Source of the DNA: Macrostomum hystrix
Taxonomy: Eukaryota > Platyhelminthes > Macrostomidae
Assembly (NCBI GenBank): GCA_950097015.1
Contig: CATNEN010000027.1
Location: forward strand, 841,001 to 905,000
Direction: 5' to 3'
DNA length: 64,000 nucleotides
The notes beneath the pieces are model-generated. The model did not search any database. It had not been told where the DNA came from and saw only the letters and a program-made list of their open reading frames with translations. This document shows, piece after piece, positions 1-12,869 of the stretch (its first letter is position 1; the number at the start of each line of letters is the position of its first letter). A program made the position numbers and the translations under genes.

Positions 1-17
1 ATACTGAAATTATGCAG

Positions 18-2664
18 GTGCCCAGCTGCTTACTTCCATCGCTCTCACCTGCTAGAGCACACGAGAGCGCAGCACATGCTGGCTGTAGTAAAGTCCCAAC
101 CCGAGGCTGATGAGTCAGAAGAGGAATCTGATACTGAGGTTGCTGAGGCTGGCATGTTTAACTGCAGCGTATGCGGCATGTTCTACAAGTATCGAAACTC
201 ACTGCTGGAGCATCTGAGAGGTCACAAGAAACTGCGCCGATTGAATAAGGTTCGGAAAAATGTTTGTTTCCATATATAGGGGGTGAGTGGCAGAGCGGTC
301 TAACGCGTTTGCCTCTCGCAACAATGTCCCTGGGCTCGATTCATTTGGGGCGCAGCCGCGGAGAGAAGGCTTGAACGCATCGATCCGCACAGGTGAAGGT
401 CTCGGGTTCGATTCCCGACTCCACTGGAACAATTTGAGTCCTTTAGCAAGTCACAAGAACTCTGCATTGCTTCAGTTCACCCAGCTGTTGATTGGGTGCC
501 AATATTAGCTGGGGTGTAAATGTAATTGTAGCTGGGCACATCTGGCCCAATTGGTACAGGTGCAAGCAGTTATTGTAGACCCAATATCTCAAAAAAAATT
601 GTACAAAATTTTCTTGCAAAACTTCCAGCCGCTCAAGTGCGCTGTGTGTCGCCAGACCTTCGAGGACGCGTTCAAGCTTCGCCAGCACACTGAAATAGAC
701 GCCGACAACCTAGACAACGCCGACGCTGCCGAGCCTAACACCCGCAGGCACCGGTGCTGCAAATGCGGCCGCACCTTCAGCCGCCGCTGCTACTTGGCCC
801 AGCACGCGGCAGGTGCGCACGGCCCGAAGCGGAGGCACGCCTGCGACGCGTGTGGCAAATGTTTTGGCAGTAAGAAATGCCTCAGGCAGCACCAGGCCTG
901 GGTGCACTCGGATGACAGCGAGCAGAACTGCGCCGAATGTGGCTTGGCCATCAGAGGCGGCAACGCCGGGATGCGGGCACACGTTGCTAGGCACGCTAAG
1001 AATCAGCAGCAGCTAGACGAGCACGAGGAGCAGGATGAGGCTGATGAGGCTCTGTTAGTTTTTTGGGATTTTAATGCCTCAGTACATTAATTAATACTTC
1101 CGCTCCACAGGTTTTTCTCAGCCGTACAAATGGGGATTTCCTCATTATTCAGTCAAATGGGGATTTCCTCATTAGTCATTCAAATTGGGGATTTCCTCTT
1201 TATTCAGTCAAATAGGGATTCCCTCTTTGTTCAGTCAAATAGGGATTCCCTCTTTGTTCAGTCAAATAGGGATTCCCTCTTTATTCAGTCAAATAGGGAT
1301 TCCCTCTTTATTCAGTCAAATAGGGATTCCCTCTTTATTCAGTCAAATAGGGATTCCCTCTTTGTTCAGTAAAATAGGGATTCCCTCATTATTCTGTCAA
1401 ATGGGGATTTCCTCATTAGTCATTCGAATTGGGGATTTCCTCTTTATTCAGTCAAATAGGGATTCCCTCTTTGTTCAGTAAAATAGGGATTCCCTCATTA
1501 TTCTGTCAAATGGGGATTTCCTCATTAGTCATTCGAATTGGGGATTTCCTCTTTATTCAGTCAAATAGGGATTCCCTCTTTATTCAGTCAAATAGGGATT
1601 TCCTCTTTATTAAGTCAAATAGGGATTCCCTCTTTATTCAGTCAAATAAGGATCTCCTCATTAGTCAGTCAAATTTTGATTCCCTCATTATTCTGTCTAA
1701 TGGGGATTCCCTGATTAGTCATTAAAATGGTGATTCCCTCATTATTCTTTCAAATCGGGATGGCCTCATTAGTCATTTAAAAGGGGATTCCCTCTTTATT
1801 CAGTCAAATAGGGATATTTGCTCATTAGTCAGTCAAGAGGGAATTTTCTCCGTTGTCGAATTGGGATTTCCCTCCGGATAGTCTCCTTGATTCCCGATTC
1901 TCTTTGAAGTCGAATGGGGATTTTCCTCTAAAATTAAATTGGGATTTCGTCCCATAATCAAATGGCCAGTTTTCCCATCGTCAATTATAGATTTTTCCTG
2001 TATTTTCAAACCGATTGTTCCGCTGTAGCAGTTTTAAAGTAACGGATGCACCGCTTACATTTGGAATGCGACTACGGAATTTAATTTCAGCCAAACGCGC
2101 AAGCGAAAGAAGCGGAACGAAGAGAAAAGAAAGGAAAAGCGGCAGCAGCAGCAGCGCAAGACGGAGACCAAACGATTCCGCTGCGATCTTTGCGACAAGC
2201 GGTTTCCTCGTCTGTACAATCTGATGCGGCATCAGCAGAAAATGCATGACCAACTAGCCGGTGACGATGCCCTCCGCGACGCCAAGCGTCCGCCTGAGAC
2301 ACCCGGGCGGTTTCCTTGTCCGAATTGTGCCCAGGTCTTCAATTGGGCTCGCAATCTGAAGTCTCACTTGGCCACTGCTCACAGCGAAGGTGAGCGCAAC
2401 AGCGGAGCGGAGAGCGAGAGCTTCAAGTGCAGCCTCTGCGACAAGACTTTCGCCTCCCAGGCCCGGCTAAACATGCACGCCCGCTCACACTCCGGTGCCA
2501 GGCCGTTCCATTGTTACAGCTGCGGCTGCAGCTACAAGCACAAGAAGAATCTGCTGGCTCACGCTTCTCGGTGTCTCGGCAGCAGCGGCGTCCGGGAGGA
2601 CGAGAACGACCAGGCCTCGGCTACCTCGGAGTCGATGTCGAATGACGAGGACGAGCAGGAGTGA
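18..2664 (+). CDS. C2H2 zinc-finger protein, 3' part (5' end outside window)
   Basis: Probable nuclear DNA-binding protein. Three exons join in frame: 18-249 (acceptor after TATGCAG, donor AAG|GTTCGG), 629-1053 (acceptor CTTCCAG, donor CT|GTTAGT) and 2091-2664 (acceptor TTTAATTTCAG). Junction phases are 0 and 2 and both fit. Fingers in order: a partial one at the left edge, FNCSVC..H..H, a degenerate CAVC finger lacking the last His, HRCCKC, HACDAC, QNCAEC, then in exon 3 FRCDLC, FPCPNC, FKCSLC and a final C2HC-type FHCYSC. Linkers are long and irregular, not the TGEKP type, so it is not a KRAB/ZNF-style array. A basic, Gln-rich stretch precedes the exon-3 fingers and the C-terminus is acidic (DEDEQE). 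Intron 1 holds a SINE and intron 2 a 27-bp minisatellite. No ortholog can be named. The 250 donor is weak and is the least certain junction. Confidence 0.78.
280..425 (+). mobile_element. SINE-A copy, tRNA-derived head, in zinc-finger intron 1
   Basis: The head has an A-box-like GTGGCAGAGCGGT and a B-box-like GGGCTCGATTC (331-341). It is followed by the family body GGGGCGCAGCCGCGGAGAG, shared with copies near 11.4, 23.9 and 43.5 kb. The body is cut short after AGGCTTGA and replaced by a second tRNA-like 3' half with a perfect B box (GGGTTCGATTCCC, 404-416). It looks like a composite or rearranged copy. A functional tRNA gene is unlikely because no cloverleaf could be built. Confidence 0.7.
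1130..1830. repeat. Minisatellite, 27-bp unit, zinc-finger intron 2
   Basis: About 25 copies of a 27-bp unit, most regular at 1200-1660 and decaying at both ends. The unit core AGGGATTCCCT is an odd palindrome. Long open frames across it are repeat artefacts. It fills most of the intron between exons 629-1053 and 2091-2664. Confidence 0.92.
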
Positions 2665-2689
2665 AAGAACTCGGAATCGCGAACGCAGA

Positions 2690-2998
2690 GTGACATTCTG
2701 GAGTGATAATGAGTGTGACATTCTGGAGTGATATTGAGAGTGACATTCTGGAGTGATAATGAGAGTGACATTCTGGAGTGATAATGAGTGTGACATTCTG
2801 GAGTGATAATGAGAGTGACATTCTGGAGTGATAATGAGTGTGACATTCTGGAGTGATAATGAGAGTGACATTCTGGAGTGATAATGAGAGTGACATTCTG
2901 GAGTGATATTGAGAGTGACATTCAGGAGTGATATTGAGAGTGACATTCTGGAGTGATATTGAGAGTGACATTCTGGAGTGATATTGAGTGTGATATTG
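2690..2998. repeat. Minisatellite, 25-bp unit, in 3' UTR of zinc-finger gene
   Basis: About 12 copies of a 25-bp unit containing GACATTCTGGAGTGATAATG, starting 26 bp after the stop codon at 2664. It lies before the only nearby poly(A) signal, so it is probably transcribed as 3' UTR. Looser GAGTGAC-type degenerate copies continue to about 3190. Confidence 0.9.
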
Positions 2999-3270
2999 GC
3001 AGTGCGACTGCAGTTGTGACATTTTTACTACAAATCTCGGAGTGACGATAGTAGTGAGAACGCAGGAATGACTTTGGGAGTGCCAATCTTGGAGTGAAAT
3101 TTGTTACTGAATGCTTTTTGTAGTGGTATATTGAGTAGTGACTTCCAAATAGCTTGTTTGCCTTTATGGAGTGTCGCAATATAGGAGTGACAATTCCTTC
3201 CTATATATAAAAATATTTTAATTATCTAATTTAATTGCACTCTAACCAATGCTGTGAAGTCACAGTTCTA

Positions 3271-3276
3271 AATAAA
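3271..3276 (+). terminator. Poly(A) signal AATAAA
   Basis: A canonical AATAAA about 600 bp after the zinc-finger stop codon, followed by T- and GT-rich sequence. It would place the 2.69-3.0 kb minisatellite inside the 3' UTR. Confidence 0.5.
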
Positions 3277-3290
3277 GTTTACTATTTTTA

Positions 3291-3654
3291 TAGCTCTGTT
3301 TGACACTCGTACTTTTCCATCATATCCTACTCATCAGCAGGCACAACAGCGTATGTAAGTAGCTTGTAATTAAAAAATACTTATATTGCTAATAATTGTT
3401 GAGCCTAGTCTGTTCGAGATAGAGCGTATTGTCATCTAATTTTTTAGTTCCATTATGTAAACTTCTCATCTTTTTGTTGCCAAAAGATAATAAAATTTAG
3501 ACGGCTAAACAATGCCTGCTGTTGTTTTACCAAAGAAAGAACTGTCTTAACAGGCTTCTGTTTCATTGCATTTTGAAAACATATTTAAAAAATTGTTTTT
3601 TTGTCTTCGAATTCTTTATTGTTTCAAAAATACGATTCAATTCATGTTATAACT
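3291..3654. other. Intergenic, nothing recognised
   Basis: AT-rich DNA between the zinc-finger poly(A) signal and the B-box array. No gene, inverted repeat or family match is visible. Confidence 0.5.
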
Positions 3655-4915
3655 ATTTGGGTCGATTCCTGTTATAACTATTTGGTTCGATTCCTGTTAT
3701 AACTATTTGGTTCGATTCCAGTTATAACTCTTTGGTTCGATTCCAGTTATAACTCTTGGGTTCGATTCCAGTTATAACTATTTGGTTCGATTCCAGTTAT
3801 AACTATTTGGTTCGATTCCTGTTATAACTATTTGGTTCGATTCCTGTTATAACTATTTGGTTCGATTCCTGTGATAACTATTTGGTTCGATTCCAGTTAT
3901 AACAATTTGGTTCGATTCCTGTTATAACAATTTGGTTCGATTCCTGTTATAACAATTAGGTTCGATTCCTGTTACAACTATTTGGTTCGATTCCTGTTAT
4001 AACAATTTGGTTCGATTCCTGTTATAACTATTTGGTTCGATTCCTGTTACAACTTGGTTCGATTCCTGTTATAACAATTTGGTTAGATTCCAGTTATAAC
4101 TATTTGGTTAGATTCCAGTTATAACTTTTTGGTTCGATTCCAGTTATAACTATTTGGTTCGATTCCTGTTATAACTATTTGGTTCGATTCTTGTTATAAC
4201 AATTTGGTTCGATTCCTGTTACAACTATTTGGTTCGATTCCTGTTATAACTATTTGGTTAGATTCCAGTTATAACTTTTTGGTTCGATTCGAGTTATAAC
4301 TATTTGGTTCGATTCCAGTTATAACTATTTGGTTCGATTCCAGTTATAACTATTTGGTTCGATTCCAGTTATAACTATTGGGTTCGATTCCTGTTATAAC
4401 TCTTTTGTTCGATTACTGTTATAACTATTGGGTTAGATTCCAGTTATAACTTTTTGGTTCGATTCCAGTTATAACTATTTGGTTCGATTCCAGTTATAAC
4501 TATTTGGTTCGATTCCAGTTATAACTCTTTGGTTCGATTCCAGTTATAACTATTGGGTTCGATTCCTGTTATAACTCTTTGGTTCGATTACTGTTATAAC
4601 TATTTGGTTCGATTCCAGTTATAATTCTTTGGTTCGATTCCTGTTACAACTATTTGGTTCGATTCCAGTTATAACTATTTGGTTCGATTCCTGTTATAAC
4701 TCTTTTGTTCGATTCCAGTTATAACTATTGGGTTCGATTCCTGTTATAACTCTTTGGTTCGATTACTGTTATAACTATTTGGTTCGATTCCAGTTATAAT
4801 TCTTTGGTTCGATTCCTGTTACAACTATTTGGTTCGATTCCAGTTATAACTATTTGGTTCGATTCCTGTTATAACTATTTGGTTCGATTCCTGTTACAAC
4901 TATTTGGTCTTTATT
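3655..4915. repeat. Tandem array of ~50 B-box-bearing 25-bp units
   Basis: About 50 near-identical 25-bp units. Each reads GGTTCGATTCC, then TGTTATAAC or AGTTATAAC, then a short TATTT-like spacer. GGTTCGATTCC matches the pol III internal B-box consensus (GGTTCGANNCC, bound by TFIIIC), and GTTATAAC is an 8-bp palindrome. No A box precedes the units, so they are not tRNA genes. The array lies between convergent genes (zinc finger + and unc-4 -). The B-box match is seen directly; any TFIIIC binding is inference. Confidence 0.95.
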
Positions 4916-5428
4916 ACATCTCCTGCGGTTCTAGCTACAGTTTTTTCTTTAATCATCAGCTGATACAGATTTTTCCTAAATCTCCTGCTGCGATATCTGC
5001 CAAAGCTTGCAACTACGAGTATTCTACTCTGTCGTGTCAAGCAAGCATCGACAACGAACCTGCGTTTCTACGGCTTTTTTAAGTAGTCGAGACAAAATCG
5101 TGTATTTTGTAAATATCGTTTTAGGGGCCGGACAGCTCGAATGCTCAGAAGTTGGGTAAAGAGGGGAATAGTTTTGTAAGGCAATCCAATGAACTATTAT
5201 CAGTGATATCATCATAAGTTCTATGTTCAACTGTCGGACTAGAAGAAGCGCATTATAAGGGTCGTTAAATTACGATTTTAGAAAAATTACGACTTTAGGT
5301 CGGTATTTTTACATAGAGAGCGAAAGCCTGCGTGCTTCCAATGTCAACTGCTAAAGATCCGCTTGAAAAAGATATGAAGATACCCTCCTTAGTCTGATTA
5401 TGTGATAGATTCTGGATCTCCTGATAGC
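4916..5428. other. Intergenic, 3' flank of unc-4
   Basis: Presumably holds the unc-4 3' UTR, which runs leftward. No AATAAA was found on the minus strand and no other feature was recognised. Confidence 0.4.
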
Positions 5429-7386
<1,958 letters not shown>

Positions 7387-8104
7387 CCTGCCCAGCCTCC
7401 GCCATTCCTTATCTCCCCAAGCTGAGGATTTCCTTCAAGTCAATTTTGGGGACAAATCAGCTCAGCTGTAGTCTGAGCATCGAGCTGGGACTGCTCAGGG
7501 CCGTCATGCGCCATCTGCTTTAAGCTGCCAGCCGTGACTTAAGTTGGGAAAATGTTGAGAATACATTCTTTAAGCTCTTGTCGAGTGCCATCGCTCCATT
7601 ATTTGAGCAAAGTTTGAGACGGTTTTGCAAAAAAAGTTCCCATTAAGAGAGACAAAGAGAATGTCAGTTCAAATCCACTTTGGGCCTGAAATTAACTAGC
7701 AAAAATTTATGAACAAATTTTCTGCCGGCTTTTGACGAGAAAAACTTGCAGACAACAAAGAGAATTACAAGTCTTTTTTCTATAATTCTACTTTCACTTG
7801 AAAATTTTCTAGTCAAGGCTGCTTGATTGGGTGTAGCTTATAATGGCTTGCAGTAGTGCTAATTGCTCAGGACCTGGCTTGTATAACGGTATAGTTTGGG
7901 ATAATTATCCTTCCCGAGTTGCATTTGTATGAATTTTGTCAGTTCTAGGCGAGGGAGGACTCCAGCGGAGTCACAAAGCAAATGAACAAACGAATTGAAT
8001 GAATGTGAATCCATGAGCAGTCCAGTATGCGGTGATGCTGTACAGACTCCGAGAGTCTAAACGGCCCCCTAAGCCATCGTAGTATCATCGTCATCCGCCA
8101 TCCC

Positions 8105-8265
8105 TCCCAGTGAATTTGCATTTAAATTACTTTGCATAATTGTGGGATTTGCCTCTATGATAATGGATTAATTCACTGGGCCTCTTATAATTAAATTGGG
8201 CCCTCTCCGGCCGGCTGTGTTCAGGGCTCCGCGCAATTAATTACCCTAGCCCGGCACGCGGACTC
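8105..8265. promoter_or_regulatory. Candidate enhancer upstream of unc-4 (homeodomain/POU-type sites)
   Basis: Within 160 bp there are a perfect octamer ATTTGCAT (bound by POU factors), TTTGCATAAT, TAATGGATTA, TTAATTCAC, ATAATTAAAT and AATTAATTA. Such TAAT/ATTA density is typical of homeodomain-bound enhancers. It lies about 0.8 kb upstream of unc-4. Function is inference from motif clustering. Confidence 0.35.
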
Positions 8266-8595
8266 ACAGCTCGGCCGTGTAATTGTTTTCGAGCTGGACA
8301 AGCCGCTCGCTCATTAGACCAGTTATCCCCCCTCTCTCTCCTCCCCCCCGCTCGATTCCCCAGTTTCTGCTCACGACCCGCTCGAGATGACGGAAGCTGG
8401 GCTCTGCTGGCATAATCTATGTCCCGATCCATCACTAAAGGGGGGTGTGACTGCGGCCCAGTTATACAATCCCCGCGAATTTTCAACAAAAAAAAACACA
8501 GCGGCACATATAATATGCGGGATGAAACTCGCTAGCGTGTTCTATCACTGGTTATTAGCAAACTGATGTCATTCATTTGCAGGATATCCGGACTG

Positions 8596-8624
8596 CTGTT
8601 GCTGCTGCTGCTGCTGCTGCTGCT
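8596..8624. repeat. CTG trinucleotide tract, non-coding
   Basis: Eight to nine CTG repeats, interrupted once by TTG, in the unc-4 upstream region. No coding frame is supported. Confidence 0.85.
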
Positions 8625-10009
8625 AGTGTTGAAGAAGATTTTTGTTAGCAAATAGTTGCACACGGAAGGTGAAGCATTATTGATGATAATTTCATGCCCC
8701 CAAGCTCTATAGATTTCTCCCGTTAGCGCAATTGTTGCATCTGTAACAATTGTCCTCTCCCCAACCAAACTGCGCGGATCAGCAGCATATCAATTACCTG
8801 CAGCTGGATCAGGGGTGACAGAAAGGTGTGCCACCGGCAAATCCATTTCCTTCTTCGCGCGTGAGACACCAGCCCTCTCCCCTATTTGTCTCTGGGCATT
8901 TCCTGCTAGGCTTGCTACTTGAATTGCTGCTTTTTGGCAGCAGAGGCGAGGCACTCATTTGTTGGCTTCTTACGGCCCGAAAATTGTATTAAACTGCATC
9001 GAAGACGGGCTGGGTGGGCCATTGCTCCAGGAAGTAGATTGGTGTTTGAGGAGGTGCTGACAGACTGGCTGAGTGACAGGTCTCAGTTTCCGCTGGGCTT
9101 AAGTTTTCCTCTTTATCCCAACTCACTAATGCCCCTTCGCGGAGGCTGGGGTTGGCGCATTGGGATTTCGCCATCATCGCAATCAAACAATGCTGTCTTG
9201 TTTCGTTTATTTTTTAAGACTTTTTCAGCTTTTAAAGAAATCTGAAACAACCCATTTGCATGAGGTTGTCCCATTGTTGCAGCTTTCATGTTGACAAATA
9301 AAATGGAGTTAAAATAGCTATTTGCTTGATTCCCTAAAAATCAGTCTCCGTCAAAGTGTCAGTCAGGGTGAAAAAATCCCACCTAATGGACTGCAGGCCC
9401 AAACAAAGACATTTTGCTGCTGCTCTCAGTCTTTTGCTTTTGCTCTTTGACGACTGTGAGGATCCACGGCAACCACCCCCTCACATTATCCCACCGCATC
9501 TGTGGCAGGTTGGGAACAATAAAAAGCTTGCCTCCGTTTATCATCAATCTTCTTCTTCTGCTAAGCAACTTTCTTAGGTGAAGATTGAGGTGGCACTAGC
9601 GCTTTTAAGTCGTATATTGAAGCTGCTCTGCCGCCGCTTCTGCTGCTACTGCGGAGTGATAATTATAAAATTGCATTCGTGTCTCAAACACGTCAAAGTT
9701 AGAGCGGCTGGCGCTTCTCTGTCTTTAATGTCTCAAAAAGCATGCAATTATATCGATTCAGAGTTTATAGTCTTCATTAACTGCGTGTTTACACTTTCAC
9801 CACCAGAGCGCCAACTTCATTTGTAGGGGGGGGGCCGAGGTGCTATTAATGGCGCAGTCACTCTCACACTCTCTCACCCAATACGCAATTAGCATTCAAT
9901 TTTGAAATCGTACCCTAGCTGTCGGGATTATTTGAAATTTGCTTCATTACTCAGAAAACAACTTTTACGACACGTTATGTCATGATTATCTGAGAAATTT
10001 TCGATTCAC

Positions 10010-10199
10010 AGAATCCGCGATTCACAGAATCCACGATTCACAGAATCCACGATTCACAGAATCCACGATTCACAGAATCCACGATTCACAGAATCCACGA
10101 TTCACAGAATCCACGATTCACAGAATCCACGATTCACAGAATCCACGATTCACAGAATCCACGATTCACAGAATCCACGATTCACAGAATCCATGATTC
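10010..10199. repeat. Minisatellite, 16-bp unit
   Basis: About 12 nearly perfect copies of a 16-bp unit containing GATTCACAGAATC, a 5-bp stem with a 3-nt spacer (GATTC-ACA-GAATC). It directly abuts a 31-bp array. Confidence 0.93.
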
Positions 10200-10506
10200 A
10201 CAAATCACGGTGTTCCCAATTCACAAGTTCTCAAATCACGGAGTTCCCAATTAACAAGTTCTCAAATCACGGTGTTCCCAATTCACAAGTTCTCAAATCA
10301 CGGTGTTCCCAATTCACAAGTTCTCAAATCACGGTGTTCCCAATTCACAAGTTCTCAATTCACGGTGTTCCCAATTCACAAGTTCTCTACTCACGGAGTT
10401 CCCAATTCACAAGTTCTCAAATCACGGTGTTCCCAATTCACAAGTTCTCTACTCACGGAGTTCCCAATTCACAAGTTCTCAAATCACGGTGTTCCCAATT
10501 CACAAT
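10200..10506. repeat. Minisatellite, 31-bp unit
   Basis: About 10 copies of a 31-bp unit containing AGTTCTCAAATCACGGTGTT followed by CCCAATTCACA. The words ATTCACA and ATCACGG resemble the adjacent 16-bp unit, so the two arrays may share an origin. Confidence 0.93.
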
Positions 10507-11384
10507 TGAAGAACGCACTTTTTTGCTCACTTGTCCCTCAAACTGGCAACATAATGAGACGCAGCCTTTGCCGTGTGGTCACAGTGACAAGCACTGCTTT
10601 GCCTCATCTGCATGTATCTGCTTGCTGCTTGTGCATGCATCAGCGATCAGCAGTGACTGAGAGCCACTGCCAGAGCTCTATTAATTAGACATCGGTCGGC
10701 AATCTCTGACAAGGATTTACTGCGCTGCCGAGCCAACTCGCCTGATTCAATCAGGTTTTGTAAGGCCGTCCGCGATTGCTTTAGCCGACCCAGTGCCCGC
10801 CCCGCGCCCCCAACCAACCAGCTCGCCAAAGCATGCCCTGCTGTCTGTGACTGAATCGCATCGCTAACCGCAGATTGAGGCCCTTATCCCTCCTCCACCC
10901 AATGCAATGTTCCAAGCCACCCTGAGAACATCAAGGAATTCAATGAATTTGAATTGAATCCTTGGGGACTGGCGCAGCGGCCGGCTGATCCCCCCCCCGA
11001 CAGACCGGCGACCAATTTGTTATTCCATCAGAATTTTCAGACACCCTCCGCTGTTGGCCATTCGGCATTTCCTTTACCCAACTGAGACAGTGTCACTCAC
11101 TCCGAGTCGCGTATCTATTTGCCCCGCCACCCCAGACGGACACTCGGATTGTAGCCGAGTTTGCAAAGCAGCGATGAACTCAAATCACGGCACTGCTGCA
11201 CTAACCTGTATGAGCTGCTGCTATGCGTGTCTGAAACTGTCTCTAATCGATATTGGCCTAGTTTATCGGCTCCATTCCGATTCTGCTTCCGGAAGTAAAA
11301 ATAGGAATTATATTTTTCTATTAAATTCAGTTATGAAATCATGTGCTCATGTTTAAGTCAACCTTAAGGTAAATGTGTTATAAT
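10507..11384. other. Intergenic, nothing recognised
   Basis: No coding similarity. A poly-C run lies near 10990. Open frames are short and unremarkable. Confidence 0.45.
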
Positions 11385-11755
11385 AATAATAAATAAAAAT
11401 AATAGTAATTACAAGAGAGCTGCGGGCAATAGCCCATCATTTGCTGACACTAGACCCGCAGCCAGCGAGGAGGCAATTCTGCCCATTCCGCTGACTCCTG
11501 AGCACACAGATACCGTGCGAAGGCACACACTAACACAAGGTGTGTACATCTGCCCTGACTTTCTCATCGTCAGTCAGAGTACACTCTCACTGTGCCTTGA
11601 GGTTGGCCCTCAAATTGCACGACAAGCCCCCAAGCCTTCTCTCCGCGGCTGCGCCCCGGAGAATGAATGTGGCCTCGCCGCGGAATCGAGCTCAGGGACC
11701 TTGGCGCGAGAGACAAAAGCGTTAACCGCTTTTCACCCCGCTTAAGTAAATGTTA
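11385..11755 (-). mobile_element. SINE-A, near full-length copy
   Basis: Read on the minus strand: a tRNA-like head near 11745 with a B box like GAGCTCGATTCC, body GGGGCGCAGCCGCGGAGAG, the CTGACGATGAGAAAGTCAGG block, then GCTCAGGAGTCAGCGGAAT and CTCCTCGCTGGCTGCGGGTC. It ends in an (ATT)n-rich 3' tail near 11385. About 370 bp. Same family as the copies at 23.9 kb and 43.5 kb. Confidence 0.85.
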
Positions 11756-12173
11756 GGGAAATGTTACTGACCTGGTAGACATAATTTCATTTAGAAACAA
11801 AAAACAAATGTTTGAGATAAAAATCTTGACTGCCTACTAATTCAGTAGAGTGTTCAGCATCCAAGAGCAGTCTGATTTTGTACTTAGTAAGGAGAATTAA
11901 ACTCAAGTGAATGCAAAAGAGTAAAACTTCTCACTAAGTTACGAATACGATACTTGAATAAATTCTAAGTTTCACCTTAGTTAATTTCGTGCACTTTGTT
12001 TTAAACTCGCTATAGAGGTAAATTACTCGTATAAGTAAAAATAGTTGATTGATCGCTTGCGAAGAGAAAAATCTAAAGAAAAGAGATTTTAGCGCGCGCT
12101 GCAGATTCAGTGGCTAAAAGTACACGACAGAAACAATCGAAAGAAATCAAAGCGGTCAGCGTTCAGGCGGTCC
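11756..12173. other. Intergenic, 3' flank of scramblase gene
   Basis: AT-rich. No minus-strand AATAAA or other feature recognised. Confidence 0.4.
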
Positions 12174-12866
12174 TTAGAGCCCCGGCGCGACCCGGTTCCC
12201 GTTGTGGCTGTCGCTGTCCTCAAAGAACATGAAGTCGATGAGCAGCGCGGCAGCCACCAGGATCGATTTTACCTGCACGCTGGTTTCCTTCGGCACTTCC
12301 ACTTTGAAGTTGTCGGCGTCAGTGAAGAGCTCCTTGGCTAAGCCGCCCCACTCCTTGCACAGCTTGCCGACCTCCTGGGTGCCGTCAGCACTCAGCAGCC
12401 GGAATTTGTACTTTTGGCCGGGACAGCGACAGCCGCAGAAGCAGGGGCCCTCGATGCGCATGAGGATGTCGCCGCTGGCGTCGCGGATGCTGAAGTTGGC
12501 GTTGATGGCGTTGTACTCCTGCTTGACAAAGCCGATGATGTTGCCTGGTGGCGCCTCACAGGTGACGCAGTCCTTGCAGCACTCGCAGCAGCTGAAGCAC
12601 TGGCCAATGCAGCTGTACTTATAGTCGCGTTTAACCTCCATGACGACCTTGTCTGAGTCCTTGTCCTCGATCTCTATGCGGAATGGCCGCTGTGACCCCA
12701 GACAGATTCGCTGGCAGGCGCTCGAGTGTTCCTTGGCTTTGTACACCTTCTTACCATCGCCGTCCTTGATGTCATACTTGTTGTTGGTCTCGAAGCCAGT
12801 CAGAGCTTCAAGCATCTCCACCTGCTGCTTCACCTTGAAGCTGCTGCTGCCGGCCAGCTTGTCCAT
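12174..12866 (-). CDS. Phospholipid scramblase family protein (C-terminal core exon)
   Basis: Membrane protein of the PLSCR family, which move phospholipids between leaflets and may bind Ca2+. The 230-residue frame has the family signatures in order: VEMLEALTGFETNNKYDIKD near the N-terminus, RPFRIEI, a Cys-rich palmitoylation-type cluster (CFSCCECC), APPGNIIGFV, MRIEGPCFCGCRC, the Ca2+-loop-like FTDADNFKVEVPKE, and a single C-terminal membrane helix (VKSILVAAALLIDFMFFED). Known PLSCRs usually have a Pro-rich N-terminus and a GLEYL-type motif before this core; both are missing. Either upstream exons exist that I could not find or this is a short paralogue. An in-frame stop lies 24 nt before the ATG and no clear acceptor was seen there, so the start is uncertain. 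Confidence 0.85.
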   Translation of the reverse strand: MDKLAGSSSFKVKQQVEMLEALTGFETNNKYDIKDGDGKKVYKAKEHSSACQRICLGSQRPFRIEIEDKDSDKVVMEVKRDYKYSCIGQCFSCCECCKDCVTCEAPPGNIIGFVKQEYNAINANFSIRDASGDILMRIEGPCFCGCRCPGQKYKFRLLSADGTQEVGKLCKEWGGLAKELFTDADNFKVEVPKETSVQVKSILVAAALLIDFMFFEDSDSHNGNRVAPGL

Positions 12867-12869
12867 GAA

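Larger units (their letters stand above)
7387..9985. other. Intergenic 5' flank of unc-4
   Basis: No gene recognised. It holds a possible regulatory cluster at 8105-8265, a CTG/CAG tract at 8596-8624 and scattered C-runs. Short open frames here show no family resemblance. It probably includes the unc-4 promoter. Confidence 0.5.

Noticed and set aside
287-425. Possible functional tRNA gene (Ser/Leu-like)
   Set aside because: A- and B-box words are present, but no cloverleaf with matched acceptor stem can be formed, and the flanks match the SINE-A body.
2485-3179. Minus-strand open frames of 120-150 codons with HSHYHS-type repeats
   Set aside because: They are translations of the 25-bp minisatellite.
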